DNA from: Burkholderiales bacterium
Lineage (GTDB): Bacteria > Pseudomonadota > Gammaproteobacteria > Burkholderiales > Burkholderiaceae_C
Reading direction: 5' to 3'
Length of the DNA: 64,000 bases
Assembly (NCBI GenBank): GCA_003963005.1
Contig: RXJW01000043.1
Location: forward strand, 1 to 64,000
Positions within the stretch are counted from its first letter, which is position 1, and the number at the start of each line of letters is the position of its first letter. The notes under the pieces are model-generated. The model searched no databases and had not been told where the DNA came from. It saw only the letters and a program-made list of their open reading frames with translations. Positions 30,545 through 38,462 of the stretch are shown here, piece after piece. Both the position numbers and the translations under genes were made by a program.

Positions 30545-32980
30545 TCAGATCGTCGCCCGCACCAATAGCCACGTCGGCATGCCGGCCAGCAGGATCAACA
30601 GCCCGAGCCGTTCCAGTGTGGCGCGGCTGGCGGGTGCCGCTTCAGGCTGCACCAGCGCCGCCCCTGCCGCGACCGCTTCGATCGTCGCCCGCACGACTAC
30701 CGAGCACACCACCACCCCCACCGCCCACGCCGCCCACCACAGCGCCAGCGCCTGGAGATAGGCCGTCAGGCCGAAGCTGTGGAACTCCCCGAAGGGGCTG
30801 CCGAAGGCGATGTTCTGGTGCAGCGTGAAGGCGGGCACCGCAAGGAGCAGCGGCAGCAGGCCGAACGTCAACACCGGGTGCCCCAGGCGGCTGCGCGGGC
30901 CGGTGGCGCGGGCACGGGCATAGGTGGCCAGGCGGCCGGGCGCAGCGGCCAGGGGCAGCCCGAGGGCAGCGGCCAGGGCCCAGGGGTTGCGCAGCGACAG
31001 GCGATGCGGCCAGGTGCGGCCGGTGTGCAGGCGCAGGGACGCGCCTTCGGCGGGACACGGCAGCCGCCACGGCGCCACGCTGGCGATGTCGGCCAGCGGC
31101 AGGGTCAGCGTGCGGGCACCGCGCTGCAGTTGCAGCACACCGTCCTGCAGTTGCAGTCGCGCCCTGCTGCTGCGCAGCAGCGCCCCCGCGATGACCTCGG
31201 GCAGCAGGCACAGCGCGACGAAGGTGCGCAGCAGCGCCAAGGTGTTGCCGGTGATCGTCGTGTCGCCCAGCAGCCAGGCCGCGCCGATGGCCAGGGCGCC
31301 GCCGCGTGAGAACAGGCGCAGCGCCGCGGTGACGGCGCGCGTGGCGGGTGACAGCACGGTCACGTCGACGGGCAGCACGGCGGCCGCGGTGGCGGAGCGG
31401 GCGGGGGCGATGCGCGCCGCCGCGGCCCACAGGGCCCAGGCCGCCAGCAGCGTTGCCGCGGCACGGCCGACCCAGTCGCCCCAGCGCACCATCAGCGTCG
31501 GCGCGGGGTCGCGTGCGGGCAGTTCGCCGATGACGAGGGTCCGCTCGCCCATGCGGCTCGTGGCCAGCAGGCGGCCTCGGGCGTCGATCACGGCGCTCAG
31601 GCCGTTGGTGGTCACGCGGAACTGCGGCAGTCCTGTCTCGATGCTGCGAAAGATCGCCACGGCCTGGTGCAGCGCGGCGCCCTGCGGGTAGCGCGTGAAC
31701 CATTCGTCGTTGGACATCGTCAGGATGAGCTGTGCGCCCAGCCGCGCGCCGTCGATGGCCAGACGCGGGTCGGTGTCGTCCAGGCAGATCAGTGGCAGCA
31801 CCGGCACCTCGCGGCCGTTCTTCAGCCGCAGCGGGAAGACGCGCGCGCCGTCGCCGGGCCGCCACTGGCCGGCGGCGGGCAGCAGGGTGCGGACGACGGG
31901 CACGTCCAGCCACGCGGGCAGGGCCTCGGTGAAGGGGAAAAGCCGCGTCTTTCGGTAGCGGCCGATGACGCCGGCACCGGGCTGCACGAAGGCGGCGGCG
32001 TTGTACTCGCCAGTCTCGTCACGGTCGTAGGTGCCGAAGACGAAGGGCACGCCGGCCGCGTCCATCGTGGCGAGGATCTCGGCATCCAGATCCGCACCGG
32101 CCTCGCTCTTGGGGCGGCCGAAGGTGGTCGGATAGACGGTCTCGGACCACAGCACGGCGTCCACCTGCTGGTGCTCGATGGCGTCATAGCTCATCGCGAA
32201 GTGCGTGCCGAGCACTTCGCGCACCACGCCTTCCGCGCCCTGCTCGCGACGGCGCTGCTCGTAGCCCGTGATGTTGGCCTGCACGAGCCCGAGGCGCACG
32301 GTGGTGGCGGGCGGCTCGTCGTGCGCTGAGCGGAGCGTGCCGATGGCGGCGAGCAGCAGCGGCAACAGCAGCGCCCAGGCGAGTGATGGCGCTGCTGCGC
32401 GCAGGCCGGCGCGGCGGTGTGCCCAGGTCGTTGCGAGGGCTTCGTTGGCGAGCAGCAGCGCGGCGGTGAGCCCGCTCCCGCCGATCCAGGCCGCGGCCTG
32501 TCGCAGCGAGTCGGAGGGATACAGGCCGTGGCCGAAGGTGCCGCCGAGGCCGTGCGGCAGCATCCATTCGGTGGCCACCCAGGCGGCAGCTGCCGCGACC
32601 GCGGCGAAGGCCGCGCCGTGCTGGCTCCGGGCGAGTCGGCGCACCAGCGCGAAGGCGAGGATCTGCGGCTGCAGCAGCGGCGCGGCGAGCAGCAGCAGGG
32701 CCAGGCCCGCCGCGTCGCCGATCTGCGTGTAGGTGCCCAGCGCGGCGCCGAACCAGGCCAGCACCGCGGCCATGTAGCCCACCGACATCGCCCACGCGCT
32801 CAGCAGCGTGCCGCGCAGCGAGCGCTCGCCGTCGAGCGTGCGCAGCCACGGCACCCAGGCGACGATACCGAGCACCCAGCCGAGGCCGCCCTGGGCATAG
32901 ACCGCGCAGAGCAGGGCGGCCAGGGCGATGCCGCTCCACCGGCTGCGTGCCAGCCGGGCTCCTCCCGCCAGCGCGCTCAA
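30545..32980 (-). CDS. Apolipoprotein N-acyltransferase-like membrane nitrilase with ~300-aa C-terminal membrane extension
   Basis: 811 aa; N-terminal multi-TM; triad contexts 'LWSETVYP', 'YRKTRLFPFTEALP', 'LPLICLDDTDP'; extra TM-rich C-terminus. Confidence 0.8.
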   Translation of the reverse strand: MSALAGGARLARSRWSGIALAALLCAVYAQGGLGWVLGIVAWVPWLRTLDGERSLRGTLLSAWAMSVGYMAAVLAWFGAALGTYTQIGDAAGLALLLLAAPLLQPQILAFALVRRLARSQHGAAFAAVAAAAAWVATEWMLPHGLGGTFGHGLYPSDSLRQAAAWIGGSGLTAALLLANEALATTWAHRRAGLRAAAPSLAWALLLPLLLAAIGTLRSAHDEPPATTVRLGLVQANITGYEQRRREQGAEGVVREVLGTHFAMSYDAIEHQQVDAVLWSETVYPTTFGRPKSEAGADLDAEILATMDAAGVPFVFGTYDRDETGEYNAAAFVQPGAGVIGRYRKTRLFPFTEALPAWLDVPVVRTLLPAAGQWRPGDGARVFPLRLKNGREVPVLPLICLDDTDPRLAIDGARLGAQLILTMSNDEWFTRYPQGAALHQAVAIFRSIETGLPQFRVTTNGLSAVIDARGRLLATSRMGERTLVIGELPARDPAPTLMVRWGDWVGRAAATLLAAWALWAAAARIAPARSATAAAVLPVDVTVLSPATRAVTAALRLFSRGGALAIGAAWLLGDTTITGNTLALLRTFVALCLLPEVIAGALLRSSRARLQLQDGVLQLQRGARTLTLPLADIASVAPWRLPCPAEGASLRLHTGRTWPHRLSLRNPWALAAALGLPLAAAPGRLATYARARATGPRSRLGHPVLTFGLLPLLLAVPAFTLHQNIAFGSPFGEFHSFGLTAYLQALALWWAAWAVGVVVCSVVVRATIEAVAAGAALVQPEAAPASRATLERLGLLILLAGMPTWLLVRATI

Positions 32981-33642
32981 CGCGGGCCGTCCGCCGGGGC
33001 GGGCACGACGATGCGCCGGATCGGCAGGCCGGGCGGTGCCAGCTCCGGCGGCACGACGCGGTCGGGGGGCACGGTGACCGTGCGGCCGTGGAGGACCAGG
33101 GTGGGCGTGTCGGGCGCGAACATCAGGATGGGCTCGATGCGCTGGCCGTCGTCGGTGGCCTGGTGGTGGCGCACATAGCCGGGCGGCAGCTCGAAGTTCT
33201 CGGGCACGGCCAGGCCGATCAGCGGCGGCCGGGTGCCGGGTGGGTTGAAGGCGGCCAGGCCCGTGCGCACGCCGGCGGCCTGCAGTCGCTGGATGACGTC
33301 GGCCATGGTCGGGCGCTCGCCGGGGTTCACGTAGTCGGCGAGGTCGGGGGTGAGGTCACCGGTGGGGTCGCGGTGCCGCGGGATCTGCGGCACCGCGGGC
33401 GTGACGGGCGGCGGTGCGGTCTGCGCGAGGGGCAAGCGGCGCTCGGCCGCGACGGATGACGCAGCGACTGCAGCCGGCGGCGGCAGCGCGGTGACCGCCA
33501 GGGCGACGGCCGGCGGCGCAGCGGGCGGTTCCGCGCTCGGCCACCACCAGGCCACACCCGCCGCCACCGCGCCGAGCGCAAGCCCCAGCACCCAGGGCGA
33601 GGTGCCCCAGGCGGCGGGCGTGTCGGCGTGGCGCTCGGTCAT
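32977..33642 (-). CDS. Hypothetical single-TM protein
   Basis: N-terminal TM 'WVLGLALGAVAAGVAWWW', Pro/Ala-rich linker, globular C-terminus; ATGA overlap with downstream gene. Confidence 0.65.
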   Translation of the reverse strand: MTERHADTPAAWGTSPWVLGLALGAVAAGVAWWWPSAEPPAAPPAVALAVTALPPPAAVAASSVAAERRLPLAQTAPPPVTPAVPQIPRHRDPTGDLTPDLADYVNPGERPTMADVIQRLQAAGVRTGLAAFNPPGTRPPLIGLAVPENFELPPGYVRHHQATDDGQRIEPILMFAPDTPTLVLHGRTVTVPPDRVVPPELAPPGLPIRRIVVPAPADGPR

Positions 33643-33660
33643 GGCGTCAGCCCCGCGGCG

Positions 33661-34752
33661 TCAGGGCGCCGCCGGGTTGGACGTCGAGATCGCCCAGCCC
33701 ATGCGCTCGTGGCCGTACTGGTTCCAGATCGGGCTCTTGCCGTTCGTGAACGACGTGTAGCGCGCCGCGCCCGAGCCGGTGGTGCCTCCGAACAGGCCGG
33801 CCGAGACCGTGCCGCCGGTGTAGGTCGGGTGGGTGTCGTCGGACTGGATGTAGTCGAAGCTGCTGCTGGCCGACACGAACTTGGCATTGGCATCGCGGAG
33901 GGTGCTCTTGAGCGTGCCGGTGATGCGGCCGACGTAGCTGGCCTCGCTCTCGCCCGCGACGTAGCGCAAGCCGTCGGAATCGATGATGCCGTCGCCGTTG
34001 CTGTCGTAGTCGGCGCCCATGTACTGCGCGAAGTTGTCGGCGCAGACGAAGCCCTTCTGGCGGGCGTACTCGCACATCCAGTAGTTCATCTGCGCGAGCT
34101 TGGGCAGGAAGCGGTCACGCAGGTTGACCGTCGCGCCGGTGGTGGCGTCCTTGCAGCTGCTCTGCGTGTTGTCGGCGTTGTAGCCGGGATAGTGCAGGTT
34201 GGAGATGATCTTGAGCTTCACGCCCGAGTAGGCGTTGGCGTTGATGTAGTCCATCGCCGCGGCGACGTAGGTCTTGCAGTTGGCGACGGCCGTGTCCATG
34301 CCGCTGTAGTTGCAGGTGCCGGTCTGGCTCTTGAAGGCGGACCGCGCCTGCAGGCCGTCGTTGCCGCACATCTCGAAGGTCACGACCCGCGTGGAGGCGG
34401 CCTGCATGTAAGACTTCTCGGCCACGATCTTGTTGTTGTAGACGTCCGAGGCCACGGCGCCGGACTTGGCGCGGCGCACGCTCTCGATGTTCGCGTTCCA
34501 GAGCGCGGACAGGTATTCGGCATCCACCGTCGGCGCCGAGTACTTCGCGGCGTTGGACACCGAGCCGTTGTAGCCGGCGTAGATCGAGTCCCCGTAGGCG
34601 ACGACACGGTACTTGGCGGTGGTGCCGGCCCGGTTGATCGTCCAGGACACGTTCTGCGTGAGCGTGCTGGCGTGGGCGACCGGGGCGAGGCAGGCGGCTG
34701 CGAGCAGCGGCAAGGCGGCGCGACACAGCGCCGAGCGGAGGAACGTTCTCAT
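33661..34752 (-). CDS. Secreted SGNH/GDSL-type hydrolase
   Basis: Signal peptide; 'VVAYGDSIYAGY', 'EMCGNDGL', 'SDDTHPTYTG' blocks; start at MRTFLRSAL. Confidence 0.82.
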   Translation of the reverse strand: MRTFLRSALCRAALPLLAAACLAPVAHASTLTQNVSWTINRAGTTAKYRVVAYGDSIYAGYNGSVSNAAKYSAPTVDAEYLSALWNANIESVRRAKSGAVASDVYNNKIVAEKSYMQAASTRVVTFEMCGNDGLQARSAFKSQTGTCNYSGMDTAVANCKTYVAAAMDYINANAYSGVKLKIISNLHYPGYNADNTQSSCKDATTGATVNLRDRFLPKLAQMNYWMCEYARQKGFVCADNFAQYMGADYDSNGDGIIDSDGLRYVAGESEASYVGRITGTLKSTLRDANAKFVSASSSFDYIQSDDTHPTYTGGTVSAGLFGGTTGSGAARYTSFTNGKSPIWNQYGHERMGWAISTSNPAAP

Positions 34753-34910
34753 CGATGTCTCCTTGTGGGGTCTTCTTGGCGGAACGAACAGCGCGCCCGG
34801 CGGCGGACGGCAAGGCCGGGCCTGGAACAACGCCTCACGCTAGCACCGGGGTTGAAGGCCAGCTTGCGGAGATTCCCTCTGTGTGCGCTGCAGCATGTTG
34901 CTGCGCGTCG

Positions 34911-36392
34911 TCAGTACAGCCGGATGGCCGAATCGAAATGCCAGGTGCGGCGGATCTCGATGACGTCGTACTCGCGCGCCAGTGCCGGCGGGAAGGCTGG
35001 GTAGTTGGCCTGGCCTTCGATGATGCGGCGCACCGCTTCGTCGATGGCCGGGACGCCGCTGGAGCGGGTGAAGCTGACGGACTCGACCGTGCCGTCGGCG
35101 CGGATCGCGACCGTGACCAGCGGGTCGGTGTGCGGCTGGCGCACCAGCTCACGGACGGCGTCCATCGTCGGGTTGAGCTGGATCTTGCGCGCCCACGCTT
35201 CGGCGTACAGCACCATCTCGGCGTTCGCATCGGTGCGGCCGAAGAGCCGGCCGCGCCGGGCGCTGCTCCAGGACGAGGGCAGGTTGTTGGGCGCGGCCTG
35301 TCGCGCGGCGTCGCGTTTGGCGGCTTCTTCGTTGAGCTGCTGACCGATGGCGCGCAGGCGGGCCTCGCGTTGCGCTTCGGCGGCCTTGGCTTCGGCGAGC
35401 TGGGCGGCCTGCGCGCGGGCGGCGGCTTCACGGGCTGCGTCACGGGCCGCCTCCTGCCGCGCGGCTTCCTGTCGGGCGGCGTCCTGCCGGGCCGCTTCCT
35501 GGCGCGCGGCCTCCTGCCGGGCTGCAGCCTGGCGGGCCGCTTCGGCTTGGGCCGCCTGCTGACGGGCGGCCTCCTGCCGCAGCGCCTCCTGGCGGGCTGC
35601 CTCCTGCCTTGCCGCCTCCTGCTGGGCCGCTTCGCGCCGGGCCGCGTCGGCGCGCTCGGCCTCCTGCCGGGCCGCTTCGGCCCGGGCCGCGGCCTGGCGT
35701 TCGGCCTCCCGGCGCTCGGCGGCCACGCGCTCGGCCTCCCGCTGGGCGGCCGCCTGGCGTTCGGCCTCGGCCAGGCGGTCCAGCTGCTGCTGCACCACCT
35801 GCTGCGTGAGTTGCTGCGCCTCGCCACGGGCGCGGTCGAGCTGGGCCAGTTCATCGCTGCGCGAGGCGGTGTCGCGGGTCAGCGCGGGGTCGCGTGCCAC
35901 GCGCAGGCGCGACAGCTCGCTGCGGTCGGCCAGCGGGCTGGAAGCGGCTTCGAACGCGGCCACGATCGGCGCCGAGGCCGGCAGCGCCGCCGGCACCGTC
36001 CAGCGCGGGTCGGCGGCCTTGTCGACGGCGATGAGGGCCGTCGGGGCAATGGCGGTCGGGGCGGTCAGCGCCGCCGATGGGGGCGGCGTCGGGTCTGCGG
36101 TGACCGGGTCAGCCGGGGCGGCCGTCGGCGCCGCGGGCGGCGGCAGGTCGGTGGGGGGCGCGGGCAGCGGTGGGGGTTGCAGCAGCACCACGCGCAGGAC
36201 CGGCACCTCGGCGCGCCGGTCCTGCCAGGGCAGCGCAAGGCCCGGCAAGCCGAAGCCTTCGCCGCCGAAGGTCAGGCTCAGCAGCAGGGCATGCACGAGC
36301 AGCGACACCACCAGCGCCGGGCCAGGGCCGCGCGGGCGGCGCCGGCCCTGTGGCGCCCGGGCGCGGCCCGGGTCGGTCGACCAGCGGCTCAA
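34911..36392 (-). CDS. TonB/TolA-like envelope protein with Ala/Arg/Glu pentapeptide-repeat helix
   Basis: N-terminal TM anchor, Pro-rich region, long (QEAAR)n-like helix, C-terminal TonB-like 'VTVAIRADGTVESVSFTRSSGVPAIDEAVRRIIE'. Confidence 0.85.
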   Translation of the reverse strand: MSRWSTDPGRARAPQGRRRPRGPGPALVVSLLVHALLLSLTFGGEGFGLPGLALPWQDRRAEVPVLRVVLLQPPPLPAPPTDLPPPAAPTAAPADPVTADPTPPPSAALTAPTAIAPTALIAVDKAADPRWTVPAALPASAPIVAAFEAASSPLADRSELSRLRVARDPALTRDTASRSDELAQLDRARGEAQQLTQQVVQQQLDRLAEAERQAAAQREAERVAAERREAERQAAARAEAARQEAERADAARREAAQQEAARQEAARQEALRQEAARQQAAQAEAARQAAARQEAARQEAARQDAARQEAARQEAARDAAREAAARAQAAQLAEAKAAEAQREARLRAIGQQLNEEAAKRDAARQAAPNNLPSSWSSARRGRLFGRTDANAEMVLYAEAWARKIQLNPTMDAVRELVRQPHTDPLVTVAIRADGTVESVSFTRSSGVPAIDEAVRRIIEGQANYPAFPPALAREYDVIEIRRTWHFDSAIRLY

Positions 36393-36488
36393 GCGCGCCC
36401 CGCCGCTGCCCGCCGGCGGGCCGGGGCGAGCCCGGTCAGCGTGGGAAGGCCTGTGGGTCGCATGGCGTCATTGTCGTCACGGCTCGAC

Positions 36489-36504
36489 CCCCTCAAATGA
36501 GGGG
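36489..36504. promoter_or_regulatory. Near-perfect palindrome CCCCTCA-AA-TGAGGGG in divergent intergenic region
   Basis: Read directly between 36392(-) and 36575(+). Confidence 0.4.
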
Positions 36505-36574
36505 TGAGTGCGCCGACCTTGGCGTGTTCCGCCCGGCGATTTCGTTTTGTCAGGGAAACCGTCAAGGAGGAACC

Positions 36575-36835
36575 ATGAAGCCCTTCACCACGCCGCTTCG
36601 CCTGTTGACCCTGCCGGCCTGGCTGGCCCCCCGGCCCCCGCGTGATCGCCGGGACCCGGGGCTGGACACCGTGCTGGATGCGGGCCTGTGGGAAGACACC
36701 GAGCCCAACCGACCGCCGACACCGGGCGGGCAGCCCGCGCCGCTGAGCCGCACCGAGATCGAGCTGGCGCTGGACGCCGGCACCCGGCGGCACTTCCCGC
36801 CGCGCGGCGAGTCCGAGGTGATGCGCGGCCACTGA
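36575..36835 (+). CDS. Small hypothetical protein (86 aa)
   Basis: Strong Shine-Dalgarno 'aaggagga' immediately upstream of ATG 36575; no neighbour overlap. Confidence 0.6.
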   Translation: MKPFTTPLRLLTLPAWLAPRPPRDRRDPGLDTVLDAGLWEDTEPNRPPTPGGQPAPLSRTEIELALDAGTRRHFPPRGESEVMRGH

Positions 36836-36848
36836 GGCCGCCGCCGGG

Positions 36849-37781
36849 TCAGATCGGCGTGCGCAGCGGCGCGCCGCGTTCCAGCGCGTCGACGTTGGCG
36901 ATGAAGTTCTCCACCGTCGCGCGGATGGCCTGGGGCGACCAGCCGGCGACATGGGGCGTCAGGATGACGTTGGGCAGGCCGACCAGGGCCTCGGGCGGCC
37001 GCGGCTCGCCCTCGTAGACATCCAGCGCCGCGCCGGCAATCTGGCCGGCGTGCAACGCGGCTGCCAGCGCGGCGGTGTCGACACAACTGCCGCGGGCGAT
37101 GTTGATGACATGCCCGCCCGCGCCGAGCACGGCTAGCACCTCGGCGTTGACGAGGTGGGTGGTGCCGGCGCCCCCGGGTGTGGCCACGACGATGTCGTCC
37201 GCCCAGGCCGCAAGCGCGACGGGGCTGTCGAACCAGGTCGCGCCGCCGGCATCGTCCCGCGGGCGGCGGTTGTGATAGCCGATCACCATGCCGAAGGCCG
37301 CCGCCCGCGTGGCGATCTTGCGGCCGATGGCCCCCAGCCCGATCACGCCCAGGCGCCGGCCGCTGAAGTGCGGATACAGCGGCAGCGCATCGCGCCACAC
37401 GCCGGCGCGCACGGCCGTGCCCTGCTGCGGCAGGGCGCGCACGCTGGCCAGCAGCAGCGCGAGGGTGTGGTCGGCCACGCAGTCGTCGTTGGTGCCCGCG
37501 CCGTTGCACAGGGCCACGCCACGTGCCCTGGCCGCGGCGATGTCCAGGTTCTCGTAGCCGGCGCCTTGGGCCGCCAGCAACTTCAGGCGCGGCAGCGCGG
37601 CGATCTCGTCGGCCCGAAAGCCCGTGGCGCCGTTGGTCAGCACGAGTTCGATCTCGTCCGCATGGGCCGCGATGGCGGCGGCGCGGCGGGCGGCGTCGGG
37701 CGCGTCGATGACGCGAAAGCGCGCGTGCAGCAGCGCCTTGTGATCGTCGGCAATCGGGACGAGCAGGAGCAGGGTGGTCAT
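36849..37781 (-). CDS. D-isomer-specific 2-hydroxyacid dehydrogenase
   Basis: 'RRLGVIGLGAIGRKIATRAAAFGM', 'HVINIARGSCVDTAALAAALHAGQIAGAALDVYEGEP', 'NVILTPHVAGW'. Confidence 0.92.
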   Translation of the reverse strand: MTTLLLLVPIADDHKALLHARFRVIDAPDAARRAAAIAAHADEIELVLTNGATGFRADEIAALPRLKLLAAQGAGYENLDIAAARARGVALCNGAGTNDDCVADHTLALLLASVRALPQQGTAVRAGVWRDALPLYPHFSGRRLGVIGLGAIGRKIATRAAAFGMVIGYHNRRPRDDAGGATWFDSPVALAAWADDIVVATPGGAGTTHLVNAEVLAVLGAGGHVINIARGSCVDTAALAAALHAGQIAGAALDVYEGEPRPPEALVGLPNVILTPHVAGWSPQAIRATVENFIANVDALERGAPLRTPI

Positions 37782-37823
37782 GGGAGGGTCAGGCCGGTCC
37801 AGGCAATCCAGAATGTGCGCATC

Positions 37824-38387
37824 ATGGCCGAACCGATCTACTTCGCCTCGCCCGCCGAGTTCCGCGACTGGCTGGCCCGCCATGCCGCGACGGCGGCCGA
37901 GGTCATCGTCGGCTATCACAAGGTCGGCTCCGGCGTGCCGAGCATGACCTGGCCGGAGTCGGTCGACGAGGCGCTGTGCGTGGGCTGGATCGACGGCATC
38001 CGCCGGCGCGTGGACGCCCTGCGCTACCAGGTCCGCTTCACGCCGCGCCGGGCCACGTCGATCTGGAGCCGCGTCAACATCGAGCGCGTGGCCGTGCTGA
38101 GCGCCGAAGGCCGCATGACCCCGGCTGGCCTGGCGGCCTTCGACAAGCGCGTGGACCGGCGCAGCATCGTCTACTCCTACGAGCATCAGGGCGACATCGA
38201 GCTGCCGCCGGCGCTGGAGAAGCGCTTCCGGCGCCAGCGCCGGGCCTGGGCCTGGTTCGAGACACAGCCGCCGGGCTGGCGGCGGCAGATGCTGCGCTGG
38301 GTGATGAGCGCCAAGCAGGACGAGACACGCGAGCGGCGCCTGGCACAGCTGATAGCCGGCGCGGCCGAGGGGCGCCGCGTTCGCTGA
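37824..38387 (+). CDS. YdeI/OmpD-associated family protein
   Basis: 'FASPAEFRDWLARH', 'WPESVDEALCVGWIDGIRRRVDALRYQVRFTPRRATSIWS'. Confidence 0.88.
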   Translation: MAEPIYFASPAEFRDWLARHAATAAEVIVGYHKVGSGVPSMTWPESVDEALCVGWIDGIRRRVDALRYQVRFTPRRATSIWSRVNIERVAVLSAEGRMTPAGLAAFDKRVDRRSIVYSYEHQGDIELPPALEKRFRRQRRAWAWFETQPPGWRRQMLRWVMSAKQDETRERRLAQLIAGAAEGRRVR

Positions 38388-38462
38388 GGGGCCGACGGGC
38401 TGACGAATGGCTGCGGCCAGCCGGGCGCTGACAATCCCAGCACTGCATCTCCTTCGACACCC

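Noticed and set aside
35420-35780. Regular repeats considered as a CRISPR array or VNTR
   Set aside because: Units are degenerate, contiguous (no spacers) and in frame with a pentapeptide helix; they are a coding repeat.
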